Shown: positions 32,695-40,892 of the stretch, one piece after another
How the letters are laid out: each line of letters opens with the position of its first letter
How positions within the stretch are numbered: the stretch's first letter is position 1
DNA from: Methylobacterium sp. W2
GTDB lineage: Bacteria; Pseudomonadota; Alphaproteobacteria; Rhizobiales; Beijerinckiaceae
Assembly: GCF_020662345.1 (NCBI RefSeq)
Contig: NZ_VMOA01000036.1
Location: forward strand, 1-57,969
Direction: 5' to 3'
Length of the DNA: 57,969 bases
Made by a program: the position numbers and the translations under genes
The notes under the pieces: generated by a model
The model's database searches: none
Told to the model about the DNA's origin: nothing
What the model saw: the letters and a program-made list of their open reading frames with translations, nothing else

Positions 32695-33081
32695 ATGCCG
32701 TTCGTGAACGTAAAGATCGCAGGTCCGGGCATCGAGGCGGATCAGGTCGGCCGCCTGCAGAGCGGCGTGACGGCGCTGATGGCCGACATTCTCGGCAAGA
32801 ACCGCGATCTCACGGCCGTCCTCATCGAGGAGGTACCCGCGACCGGCTGGCAGGTGGGAGGGCGGCCGGTCGCTGTCGCGGCGCATGTCCAGGCGGCCAT
32901 CACCGCCGGCACCAACGATGCGCAGGAGAAGGCCCGCTTCATCGCCGAGGCCAACGCTTTGCTGCATCGCGTGCTCGGGGACGCGTTGCCGCTCGCCACC
33001 TATGTGGTGGTCCAGGAGATCGCGGCCGATGCCTGGGGCTATGACGGCCTGACGCAGGAGCACCGGCGGCTCACGCGCTGA
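32695..33081 (+). CDS. 4-oxalocrotonate tautomerase family protein
   Basis: A 128-residue protein starting MPFVNVKI, which after methionine removal leaves the catalytic Pro1 of the tautomerase superfamily. A 4-OT-like unit (residues ~2-62, with the conserved VLIEEVP) is followed by a second related stretch, giving about twice the usual 62 residues, as in the longer fused-type members. Family members catalyse keto-enol tautomerisation or related dehalogenations. It is divergent from a LysR regulator that probably controls it. Confidence 0.85.
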   Translation: MPFVNVKIAGPGIEADQVGRLQSGVTALMADILGKNRDLTAVLIEEVPATGWQVGGRPVAVAAHVQAAITAGTNDAQEKARFIAEANALLHRVLGDALPLATYVVVQEIAADAWGYDGLTQEHRRLTR

Positions 33082-33289
33082 ACGTCGGCCGACCGAACGG
33101 TAGGAATTGGACAATCGCGATATCGGTGAGGTCGTTCGGTCGGCGTTCACCTGTGGTGCCCTAAATGGACACAGTAGAGGTCTGCGTCGGCCTCACTGTC
33201 GCGTCGAACGAGACCGTGGGGGCACTCCAGTGTCCGTCGGCCGCGTCACTCGCGGCGTAGGACACTCGAGAAGTGATGTCTGCAGCCCC

Positions 33290-34399
33290 GTGAAGATCGC
33301 CCTCCTCGCTCACCTGAAATACCCCATCGCCCAGCCCTTCTCCGGGGGGCTCGAGATGCACACGCATCTCCTCGCGAGCACCCTGCGTGCCCGCGGCCAC
33401 AGCGTGACGCTCTACGCGTCCGAAGGGTCGGACGCGCGCGGATGCCTCAAGGCGATCTGCCCGCCCACGGGCAGCGCCATCGACGACGAGTCCGGCCTGC
33501 GGATCGACCGCGCCGAGCTCGCGGCCTACGAGACGATGGTGGCGGATGTGGCGCGGGGCGACTTCGATATCATCCACAACAACAGCCTGCATTACTTGCC
33601 GTTGCTGCGCGCCCGCGACCTCGGCGCGCCGATGGTGACGGCGTTGCATACGCCGCCCTTCGAGCCGTTCGTGCGCGGCGTGAAGGCGCGGGCGAACGAC
33701 ATGACCTTCGCCGCCGTCTCCGAATCCTTGGCCCGCGAGTGGCTGCCCTTCCTCGACGATCCGCTGGTGATCGGCAACGGCATCGATCTCGACGCCTTCG
33801 CCTATTCCTCGGTGCCCAAGGGCGAGCCCCATGCGATCTGGATGGGGCGCCTCGTCCCCGAGAAGGGCCCGCATCTCGCCATCGATGCCGCCCGCGTCGC
33901 CGGCATCCCCCTCAAATTTGCCGGCCCGCAGAGCAATCGCGCCTATTGGGACGCCGAGATCGCGCCCCGTCTCGGCCCGGACATCACCTATCTCGGCCAT
34001 CTCGGCCATGCCGAACTCGCCCGTCGCGTCGGCAAGGCGCATGTGGCCCTGTGCACGCCGCGCTGGGAGGAGCCGTTCGGCCTCGTGCTCGCCGAGTTCC
34101 TGGCCTGCGGCACGCCGGTGGCGGCCTTTGCGCGCGGCGCCATCCCCGACATTCTCGACGAGACGTCGGGCGTTCTCGCCCAGGCCGACGATCCGGTGGA
34201 TCTCGGACGTGCGCTCACCTGCGCGATTCGCCTCGACCGGCACGATTGCCGCCGCCGGGCCGAGCACCTGTTCGATGCCGACACGATGACCGACCGCTAC
34301 GAGGCGATGTACCATGCCGAAATCCGCCGCTGGTCGACCCCCGTCTCCGTCCGTCCGGTCCCGGCCGGCGCTCGCGCACCCCTCCTCGACAATGCGTAG
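33290..34399 (+). CDS. Glycosyltransferase family 4
   Basis: A ~369-residue GT-B enzyme. It starts KIALLAHLKYPIAQPFSGGLEMHTHLLASTLRARGH, the N-terminal donor/acceptor lobe of GT4 enzymes, and has GNGIDLDAF (~residue 160), MGRLVPEKGPHLAIDAA (~180) and the C-terminal nucleotide-sugar motif RWEEPFGLVLAEFLACGTPVAAF (E-x7-E). GTG 33290 is chosen because the family begins at this lysine; an in-frame extension to 33107 lacks domain features. It overlaps the next gene by eight bases, starting a three-gene glycan transcript. No signal peptide or export gene is visible. Confidence 0.85.
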   Translation: MKIALLAHLKYPIAQPFSGGLEMHTHLLASTLRARGHSVTLYASEGSDARGCLKAICPPTGSAIDDESGLRIDRAELAAYETMVADVARGDFDIIHNNSLHYLPLLRARDLGAPMVTALHTPPFEPFVRGVKARANDMTFAAVSESLAREWLPFLDDPLVIGNGIDLDAFAYSSVPKGEPHAIWMGRLVPEKGPHLAIDAARVAGIPLKFAGPQSNRAYWDAEIAPRLGPDITYLGHLGHAELARRVGKAHVALCTPRWEEPFGLVLAEFLACGTPVAAFARGAIPDILDETSGVLAQADDPVDLGRALTCAIRLDRHDCRRRAEHLFDADTMTDRYEAMYHAEIRRWSTPVSVRPVPAGARAPLLDNA

Positions 34400-35507
34400 C
34401 GGCCCGCTTTCCCTCGGCCGGGCCGTCGTCTGCGTCCCCGCCCGCAACGAGGCCGAGGTGCTGCCGCGCCTCGTGCGCTCCCTCGACCGGCAGATCGGTT
34501 CGGGAGACGGCGCGCTGCTGCGCGTGGTGATCCTGGCCAACAATTGCACCGACGACACGGTGTCGCTGATCCGCGCGATGGAGCGCGACGGCGAGACCCG
34601 CCGCCTCGATCTCCGGGTGATCGAGGCGTCCGTCCCGCGCGACGTCGCCCATGTGGGCACCGCGCGCCGGATGGCGCTCGATGCGGGCGCCGACTGGCTC
34701 GACGCCGACGGCGTCGAGGACGCGGTCCTTCTCAGCACCGATGCGGACGCCGTCGCCGCCCCCGGCTGGGCCCGCGCCAATCTGGCGGCCCTGGAACATG
34801 CCGAACTCGTGGGCGGCCGCCTCGTCATCGTGACGGAGGAGAGCGAGAACCGCGACCCGGAGATCCACGCGCTGCATCGCCGGATCGAGCGCTACTGGGT
34901 CGCGGTGCGCGCCCTGGAAGAAGCCGTCGATCCCCCCGCCCACGATCCGGCGCCCCGCCACGGTGACCATGTGGCGGCGAGCCTTGCGCTTCGCGCCGCG
35001 CTCTATCGCGCGGTCGGCGGTCTGCCCGCGATCCCCTGCGGCGAGGACAATGCCCTCGTCGCCAAGGTCCGCCTCGCGGGCGGGCGCGTGCGCCATTGCC
35101 CCCATGTCGCGATCTCGGTGTCCGATCGCGGCACCGGCCGGGTCACCGGCGGCATGGCCACCGAGATGGCAAGGCGCGCCCGCGTCGTCGCGGGCGAGGA
35201 GAATTACCTCCTACCGCCGGCGAGCCACTGGCTCGCGGTGATCGAGCGACAGCGCGCGTTCCGCCTCGCCTGGAGCGCTCAAGGGGGGCCGGAAGCCGGG
35301 TTGCGGGCGCTGGGCGTCTCGGCCGAGGACATCGCCGCCATCGATCCGGGCGCGTGCGTCAACGCCATCGCCTTCGCCGAGCGCGTGGGCGAACGAATCG
35401 GCGAGAGCGGGCCCGAGCCGTCGCAGATTCCCCTCGACGAGGCCATTGCCGGGCTCGATACCCTGCTAGCCCGGTTGATCGACCGGCCCCGAGCGCGCGT
35501 CGCGTGA
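34392..35507 (+). CDS. Glycosyltransferase family 2
   Basis: A 371-residue GT-A enzyme. It begins with VVCVPARNEAEVLPRLVRSLDRQ (~residues 11-33), has a metal-binding Asp-x-Asp-like LLSTDADAVAAPGW (~115), and a C-terminal VGGLPAIPCGEDNALVAKVRLAGGRVRHCP, typical of GT2 catalytic ends. ATG 34392 overlaps the preceding stop (ATGCGTAG); a longer start would overlap the GT4 gene by more. Its own stop overlaps the next gene by four bases (GTGA), which places it in the middle of a coupled three-gene module. Confidence 0.85.
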   Translation: MRSGPLSLGRAVVCVPARNEAEVLPRLVRSLDRQIGSGDGALLRVVILANNCTDDTVSLIRAMERDGETRRLDLRVIEASVPRDVAHVGTARRMALDAGADWLDADGVEDAVLLSTDADAVAAPGWARANLAALEHAELVGGRLVIVTEESENRDPEIHALHRRIERYWVAVRALEEAVDPPAHDPAPRHGDHVAASLALRAALYRAVGGLPAIPCGEDNALVAKVRLAGGRVRHCPHVAISVSDRGTGRVTGGMATEMARRARVVAGEENYLLPPASHWLAVIERQRAFRLAWSAQGGPEAGLRALGVSAEDIAAIDPGACVNAIAFAERVGERIGESGPEPSQIPLDEAIAGLDTLLARLIDRPRARVA

Positions 35508-36580
35508 GCGAGGCCGCGGCGCGCCGGCGCCCCGTCGGCTACTACGTGCATCATCAGGGCGCCGGTCACTGGCAGCGCGCGAATCTCATCGCCGCCCGCC
35601 TGGACCGGCCCGTGACCCTCATCGGCACCCTGGCCGAGATCGACACCTCGTCCGCCAACGGCGCGATCCTCGACCTGCCCGACGACCGCCTCACCGGCTT
35701 CGATGGCCAGGACGGCGAGGCGATCCGGCCCGAATGCTTTCATTATGTCCCCGTCGGCATCGACCGCATCCGCGCCCGGATGGGGATGCTCGCCGCCTGG
35801 ATGGCGGAGCACGATCCGGCCCTGCTGATCGTCGACGTGTCGGTGGAAGTGACGCTTCTGGCGCGGCTTCTGTCCGTGCCGACCCTGGTGGTGCGCCTCG
35901 CCGGTCACCGGACCGATACGCCGCATCTCGAAGGCTTCCGCTCGGCGGAACGCCTGCTCGCCTTCAACCCGCCCGAGATCGAGACCGCCGGCACGCCGGA
36001 TTGGGTCAGGGCGAAGACGCTCTATGCCGGCTTCCTGGCGGACGCTCCCAAGGCCGGCGCGGCCGATGACGGTTCCATCGCGGTGATCTACGGGCGGGGC
36101 GGGACCGGCGGCTCGGCCTCCGACCTCGCGGCCGCGGCCCGTGCCGTGCCCGACCGGCACTGGCACGTGCTCGGTCCGGTGGAGCCCCTCGGGACCGACG
36201 CCCCGCCGAACCTGCATCTCCACGGCTGGGTTGCGGATACCGGCCCTTATCTCGACCGCGCCGCCCTCATCGTCGGCGGTGGCGGCGACGGCGTCGTCGC
36301 GGCGGTGGCGACGCGGGCCAAGCGCTTCCTATGCCTGCCGGAACCCCGCGCCTTCGACGAGCAGACGGCGAAAGCCGACGCCCTGGCGGCGCTGGGTGCG
36401 GCGATCGTCCGTCCGACCTGGCCGGACGCCTCGGACTGGCCCGCCCTCATCCGCGCGGGTCTCGCCCTCGATCCGACCGTGATCGGCGGGCTGGTCCAGG
36501 CCGACGCCATCGGACGCACGGCGGCGATCATCGAAGACGTCATCCAGGGAATCGAGCGGCGCCGCGGGCCTCGGGTTTAG
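35504..36580 (+). CDS. MurG/GT28-like glycosyltransferase
   Basis: A 358-residue GT-B-like protein. The start reads GYYVHHQGAGHWQRANLIAARL (~residues 11-32), analogous to the GxGGH acceptor loop of MurG-type enzymes. The C-terminal half has VIYGRGGTGGSASDLAAAARAVPDRHWHVLGP and LIVGGGGDGVVAAVATRAKRFLCLPEPRAFDEQTAKADALAALGAA, the nucleotide-sugar region of GT28 enzymes. GTG 35504 overlaps the previous stop (GTGA). It ends the plus-strand glycan transcript; a palindromic repeat follows at once. The acceptor is unknown. Confidence 0.78.
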   Translation: MSEAAARRRPVGYYVHHQGAGHWQRANLIAARLDRPVTLIGTLAEIDTSSANGAILDLPDDRLTGFDGQDGEAIRPECFHYVPVGIDRIRARMGMLAAWMAEHDPALLIVDVSVEVTLLARLLSVPTLVVRLAGHRTDTPHLEGFRSAERLLAFNPPEIETAGTPDWVRAKTLYAGFLADAPKAGAADDGSIAVIYGRGGTGGSASDLAAAARAVPDRHWHVLGPVEPLGTDAPPNLHLHGWVADTGPYLDRAALIVGGGGDGVVAAVATRAKRFLCLPEPRAFDEQTAKADALAALGAAIVRPTWPDASDWPALIRAGLALDPTVIGGLVQADAIGRTAAIIEDVIQGIERRRGPRV

Positions 36581-36595
36581 CGCCTATCTGAGGTG

Positions 36596-36730
36596 GTGGT
36601 CCAAGCCTTCACCTCATCCTGAGGTGCCGCGGAGCGGCCTCGAAGGAGGCGTCCAGGCATCGCCTCGGTGTCTGGAGGGCTCCCTCAAAGCCTCCGCTAC
36701 GCTCCGGCGCCTCAGGATGAGATGGATTGG
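36596..36730 (+). repeat. Intergenic repeat family B, copy 1
   Basis: Contains CCTCATCCTGAGGTG (about 36612-36626) and the complementary CGCCTCAGGATGAG near 36709-36722, so its ends form a long inverted repeat around CTCGAAGGAGGC and GGGCTCCCTCAAAGCCTCCG. The start word recurs inverted at 39757-39783. It sits between the two convergent glycan transcripts and may serve as their shared transcript end. Confidence 0.7.
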
Positions 36731-36790
36731 GTGGGATGCCCTCGGTTGTGATGTCTGAGCGCAAAGCCGCCAGTGGTTCAACACGAAGAC

Positions 36791-37639
36791 TTAAAAAGGC
36801 CGGTCGAGCGGCACCCGCGCGGCGTCCATCTCGTCCGCTGTGGGCATGCGCAGGATCGTCGGCGCCTCGCGCCAGTTCGGCGGCAGCAAGCCCAACCGCG
36901 CGAAGGCGTCGAGCCAGCCGTCCATGGGCCAGAGGCCGTGGCGGGCGTGGAAGCGCGTCGCGTTGGCGATGATGTCGGCGAAATGCTGGAGCGGCGGGTC
37001 GAACGCCCCGTGATACTGGTGGAAGGCGTGGCCGCCCGCGCTGAACACGATCGGGATGCCGGCGGCATCGGCCCGGAAGGCGAGGTCGGTATCCTCGGCG
37101 CCGTAGCCGTCGAAGGCTTCGTCGAACCCGCCGATCCGGTCGAAGGTCGTGGCGCGGACCCCGAAGGCGAGGGACCAGAACAGGCCGGGATTGTCGGTGC
37201 GGGCGAGGCCCGAAGCCGGGAAGCTCCGCACCGGGTGGGTATGCCCCAAAGCGCGCAGGCCCGCCTCGGTCCAGTCATCGTCGACGGCCCTCGCGGGCAG
37301 GTAGCTCACCTCGCAGCAAATCAGCCCATCGGCCTGGCCGAGATCCGCGTCGAGACTGGCGACGAGATCGCCCGAGGGAATGCAATCCACATCGAGGAAG
37401 ATCAGGTGATCGCCGCAAGCCGCGCGACGCCCGGCATTGCGGGCACTGGCGAGGGGCAGGCCTGCGCTCCGATGATCGATCCGGCGGACGGGAAAACCAT
37501 GATCGGGGAGGGGGGCGGGGTCCGCCCCCATCTCCACCACGATGCATTCGGCCGGATGCGTTCCCCGGCCGAGCCCTTCGAGCAGGCGCGCCAGATGCGC
37601 GTCGCGGCCCTTGTTCAGGGTGATGACGGTCGCGCTCAT
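36791..37639 (-). CDS. Glycosyltransferase family 2 (chondroitin/galactosyl-type C-terminus)
   Basis: A 282-residue GT-A enzyme. MSATVITLNKGRDAHLARLLEGL begins the nucleotide-binding fold, the metal site is FLDVDCIPSGD (~residue 85), and the C-terminal region has GGFDEAFDGYGAEDTDLAFRADAAG, a catalytic pattern of the Glyco_transf_7C type. ATG 37639 overlaps the upstream PIG-L gene by ATGA, so the two are translationally coupled. It would add a sugar from an activated nucleotide donor; the specificity cannot be read from the sequence. Confidence 0.85.
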   Translation of the reverse strand: MSATVITLNKGRDAHLARLLEGLGRGTHPAECIVVEMGADPAPLPDHGFPVRRIDHRSAGLPLASARNAGRRAACGDHLIFLDVDCIPSGDLVASLDADLGQADGLICCEVSYLPARAVDDDWTEAGLRALGHTHPVRSFPASGLARTDNPGLFWSLAFGVRATTFDRIGGFDEAFDGYGAEDTDLAFRADAAGIPIVFSAGGHAFHQYHGAFDPPLQHFADIIANATRFHARHGLWPMDGWLDAFARLGLLPPNWREAPTILRMPTADEMDAARVPLDRPF

Positions 37640-38382
37640 GCGGCGTCCGCCGGCATCGCGACGAAGATCTCGTAGGGGCCGAGGAAGCGCGCGATCATCT
37701 CCGGCGCGAGGCGAAAGCCCGTCGGGTCGTCGGCAATGAGGTCGGTGGTCTGCGAGCGATGCGCCGCCACGGCCCGTGCTTTGGCCGCCACATGCGCGCC
37801 GACATCGACGCGGTAACCCACGGGAGGCGCGCCGATTTCGGTGCCCTTCGGCAGGGTCCAGCCCCAGACCGGATAGGCGAAGGCCTTCGTCGTCCCGAGT
37901 TGCGGCTGGGCGAGCCGCACGATGGCGGCCGCCGCCTGATGGTCGCAATGGGGATCGTGCGCCCAGGTCACGCAGACCGCGCCGGCCCCGCTCTCCCGGG
38001 CCACGGCCACCACCGCATCCGCCGCCGCCTGCGCCTCCGGCCCGGTGCTTGGCACCCCCGCATCGGGCAGGCGCAGGAAGGTGACGTTGGCGGGCGCGAG
38101 GCCGAGCGCCGCCACCGCTTCCAGCGTCTCCTCTTCGCGCAGGGCCCGGAGGCGGAGCGGCGGATAGAGGGCGGAATGGGTGTGCGAGCCGCAGCCGTCG
38201 CTGACGATGACGAGCCGCACGTCGCGCCCGCGCGCGCAGGCCTCGGCGATGAGGCCGCCGCAACCGAGGCTCTCGTCATCCGGATGCGGGGCGACGACCA
38301 CGAGGCCGCCACCATCGGTCAGGGCATCGAGATCGGCCACGGGCAGGGTCTCGGCGGCGGCGAGAAAGGCGTCGGCATGCAT
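37636..38382 (-). CDS. PIG-L family deacetylase
   Basis: A 248-residue zinc deacetylase. The zinc site begins VVVAPHPDDESLGCGG (~residues 27-42; the HPDD motif) and includes the later histidine in WAHDPHCDHQAAA (~145). Family members remove acetyl groups from GlcNAc-containing glycolipids or thiol precursors. ATG 38382 is chosen because it lies a short distance before the zinc motif; an in-frame extension runs into repeat family A and is unlikely to be translated. It is coupled by a four-base overlap to the GT2 gene, so the two probably act on the same glycan. Confidence 0.88.
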   Translation of the reverse strand: MHADAFLAAAETLPVADLDALTDGGGLVVVAPHPDDESLGCGGLIAEACARGRDVRLVIVSDGCGSHTHSALYPPLRLRALREEETLEAVAALGLAPANVTFLRLPDAGVPSTGPEAQAAADAVVAVARESGAGAVCVTWAHDPHCDHQAAAAIVRLAQPQLGTTKAFAYPVWGWTLPKGTEIGAPPVGYRVDVGAHVAAKARAVAAHRSQTTDLIADDPTGFRLAPEMIARFLGPYEIFVAMPADAA

Positions 38383-38446
38383 GGAAGCGATTAGTCCCTG
38401 AGAAAGGATGGCAGCGCCATCGCCATGATTGTCCCGACCCTTCCCC

Positions 38447-38711
38447 TCATCCCTACGGCATCCACACATGTCGCGGGCCGCGCGGGTCCCCTCTCCTGGA
38501 AGGAGAGGGACAGGGTGAGGTGTGTGGGCTTTCCGGAAAGGAACCACACCTCACCCCAGCCCTCTCCTTCCAGGAGAGGGAGCCCGTCGCGCCTCAGCTC
38601 GAACCCTTTTGGATAGAGCTAACGGCCTTCGAGCAGATGTGTGAATCTAGTAGCCACAAAGGGGAGAGGGGTGCGCTCTGGTTGATAGAGCAAATGGGTG
38701 AATGCCGTAGC
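38447..38711. repeat. Intergenic repeat family A, copy 3
   Basis: Two inverted arms of about 40 bases (38487-38526 and 38541-38581), each with the CTCTCCTGGAAGGAGAGGG core and the GGTGAGGTGTG extension, form a near-perfect hairpin. To the right, the complement of CGAACCCTTTTGGATAGAGC and of AGATGTGTGAATC matches the left half of the copy at 650-836 in inverted orientation. Part-copies of the tail (GTGAATGCCGTAGCG) occur near 38697. The element occupies most of the gene-free stretch 38383-38789. Confidence 0.75.
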
Positions 38712-38789
38712 GATGAGGGGATTGGGCGGGACGTCCGTAGCGAAGACGGGATGAGTGTATCAATCGAACCGGAATGCCGCCTGAACAAG

Positions 38790-39692
38790 TCACGCCGCGC
38801 CGTAGCGGTCGTTGAGGCTCGCGGCGAGGCCGTCGGCGAATTTGGCGGCGGCGACGGGGAGCATCCGGCCGCGCAGCTGGCCGAGGATCAGGGTCATGGG
38901 GGAGAGGTCGCGCTCGTCGATGGGCCGGCTGACGAGGCGCTGGTCGTCGGGGATGCCGCTCGGCACCTGCAGGCTCACCACATCCTCGCGCAGGGCGAGG
39001 TTGCGCAGGAATTCGAGCGAACTCGATTCGACGGCGGGATGCACCGGCGTCCCCCGCCGTGCCAGCGCATCGTCGAGATGATGGCGGATCGCCAGCGACC
39101 GGTCGGGCAGGGCGAGGGGATGGGTCAGGCAGTCGCGCAGCCGCACCGGCCCGTCCTCCCGCGCCAGGGGATGCGACGCGCGCATGACGACGCAGAGCGT
39201 CTGCCGGCAGGTGAACAGGGCGTGGAGATCGGCCGAGGGCGGCGGCTGCAGCACCAGGGCGAGGTCCGATTCGAAGGAGGCCAGTGCCGCCACGGCCTGG
39301 GCATGGTCGCGCACCTGGACCGTGAACGACACCTGGGGAAAGCGCGCGCGGTAGGCCCGCACTTCGTCGGGCACCACCTGATTGACGAAGGCCTGGCTGC
39401 AGGCCAGCGCCACATGGCCCCGCCGCACGCCGGACAGGTCGGCGATCTGCGAACGGACCCGCTCCATGTCGGAGACCTGATCGCGGATATGGCGCACCAG
39501 CAACTCGCCGGCCGCGTTGAGGCGCATGCCCTGGGCCAGCCGCTCGAAGATCGGCGTCCCCAGTTCGTATTCGAGATCCTGGATCTGCCGCGTGAGCGCC
39601 GAGGGCGCGATGTTCAAGGCCTCCGCCGCCCGGCGGATCGAGCCGCGCCGGGCCACCTCGGAAACGTAGGTGAGGGTCCGCAGATGCTTCAT
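38790..39692 (-). CDS. LysR family transcriptional regulator
   Basis: A 300-residue LysR protein: HTH at ~residues 4-60 (LRTLTYVSEVARRGSIRRAAEALNIAPSALTRQIQDLEYELG) and an effector domain from ~90 (RGHVALACSQAFVNQVVPDEV). It is divergent from the ABC importer operon. The 252-base gap contains a perfect 21-bp palindrome of LysR type, so this protein probably controls the importer. The effector is probably the transported compound or a breakdown product (inference). Confidence 0.9.
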   Translation of the reverse strand: MKHLRTLTYVSEVARRGSIRRAAEALNIAPSALTRQIQDLEYELGTPIFERLAQGMRLNAAGELLVRHIRDQVSDMERVRSQIADLSGVRRGHVALACSQAFVNQVVPDEVRAYRARFPQVSFTVQVRDHAQAVAALASFESDLALVLQPPPSADLHALFTCRQTLCVVMRASHPLAREDGPVRLRDCLTHPLALPDRSLAIRHHLDDALARRGTPVHPAVESSSLEFLRNLALREDVVSLQVPSGIPDDQRLVSRPIDERDLSPMTLILGQLRGRMLPVAAAKFADGLAASLNDRYGAA

Positions 39693-39756
39693 GAAGCCTG
39701 TTCGGTCGGGGTTCTCAGCGGCGACTCGCGCTACAGTCGATCATTCCAGCAGACCA

Positions 39757-39783
39757 CCTCATCCTGAGGTGAAGCCTTGGACA
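39757..39783 (-). repeat. Intergenic repeat family B, partial copy
   Basis: CACCTCATCCTGAGGTGAAG followed by CCTTGGAC is the complement of the start of the copy at 36596-36730 (GTCCAAGCCTTCACCTC...). Only the terminal ~27 bases are present. It lies between LysR and the importer operon. Confidence 0.6.
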
Positions 39784-39842
39784 AATGACGCGAACACGCT
39801 CGTGGCGGGCGATCTCCAAGGCACTGCTCCGCCCTTCGCAAA

Positions 39843-39863
39843 GTGTTGCGAAATTCGCAACAC
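39843..39863. promoter_or_regulatory. Perfect 21-bp palindrome, probable LysR operator
   Basis: Arms GTGTTGCGAA and TTCGCAACAC around a single A. It satisfies the LysR T-N11-A rule (T at 39847, A at 39859). It lies 150-171 bases upstream of the LysR start and 82-102 bases upstream of the substrate-binding protein start, as expected for divergent control. Confidence 0.7.
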
Positions 39864-39944
39864 CATAGTCGATAAGCAGCACTCGTTTGCAACGGCTCTC
39901 CGACATACCCTGTCCGGGTTCACATCAACACGGAGCCGGCACAG

Positions 39945-40892
39945 ATGATTCGTCGTCGCACCTTCCTCGCCGGCCTCGGCGCCGGGGCCCTCGTCGGACC
40001 CTCGGCCCTGCGGGCCGAGACGCCCACCGTGATCCGGATGGGATCGCTGAAGCTGATCCATTCCATCGCACCGTATTTCTACGCCCAGTTCGCGCCGCCC
40101 GGCGTCACCGTGGAGGTGATCCCGTTCGAGAGCCCCACCGAGTGCAAGAACGCGGTGGTGACGAAATCGGTGGATTTCGGCACGTTCGGCATCGCCGCCG
40201 GCACCCTCGGCGCCGCGGCCGGCGAGCCCATCGTGGTCATCGCCTCCACCTGCAATCGCGGCATGGCCATCATCGCCAAGACCGGGTCGGGCATCGAGAA
40301 GGTGGCCGACCTCAAGGGCAAGCGCGTGGCGATCTGGCCCGGCTCGACCCAGGAGGTCTTCGCCCTGGAGCGCATGCGCATGGAGGGGGTGAGCGTGAAG
40401 GACATCACGCCGGTCCGCATCTCCTTTAGCGAGATGCACATCGCCCTCGCGCGCGGCGACGTCGATGCCTATGTCGGCGCCGAACCCGCCCCCGGCGTCA
40501 GCCTCTCCACCGGCATCGGCACCCTGGTCGAGTATCCCTACGGCACCGAGATGGGCTCCCTGAACATGGTGTTCGGCGCCCATCGCGATACGCTGGCCGA
40601 GCGGCCCGACGTAGTGAAGACCATGCTGGAGATCCACCGCAAGGGCTCGGACTTCGCGCAAGCGAACCGCGACGCCACCGTGGCGATGGCGGTGCAGAAA
40701 CTCGGGCAGAAGCGGGAGGCGATCGAGCTCTCCGTGCCCAATGTCGAGTTCAAGTGGAAGCTCGGCGAGACCGAGGTAAAGCAGGCCAAAGCCTATTCCG
40801 AGCACATGCTGGCGGCGCGGCAGATCAAGCGCCTGCCCGACTTCTCCAGCTTCATCGATACCCGCTTCGTCGATGCGATGAGGGATTCGTGA
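39945..40892 (+). CDS. ABC importer substrate-binding protein (NMT1/SsuA-like)
   Basis: A 315-residue exported protein. The N-terminus has a twin-arginine-like signal (MIRRRTFLAGLGAGALVG, ending near ALRA). The mature part has the NMT1/THI5-like fold: IRMGSLKLIHSIAPYFYAQF, TKSVDFGTFGIAAGTLGAAAGEPIVVIAS, and KVADLKGKRVAIWPGSTQEVFALERM. Relatives bind sulfonates, nitrate, taurine or pyrimidine precursors; the ligand here cannot be told from sequence. Its stop overlaps the permease start (GTGA). Confidence 0.85.
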   Translation: MIRRRTFLAGLGAGALVGPSALRAETPTVIRMGSLKLIHSIAPYFYAQFAPPGVTVEVIPFESPTECKNAVVTKSVDFGTFGIAAGTLGAAAGEPIVVIASTCNRGMAIIAKTGSGIEKVADLKGKRVAIWPGSTQEVFALERMRMEGVSVKDITPVRISFSEMHIALARGDVDAYVGAEPAPGVSLSTGIGTLVEYPYGTEMGSLNMVFGAHRDTLAERPDVVKTMLEIHRKGSDFAQANRDATVAMAVQKLGQKREAIELSVPNVEFKWKLGETEVKQAKAYSEHMLAARQIKRLPDFSSFIDTRFVDAMRDS

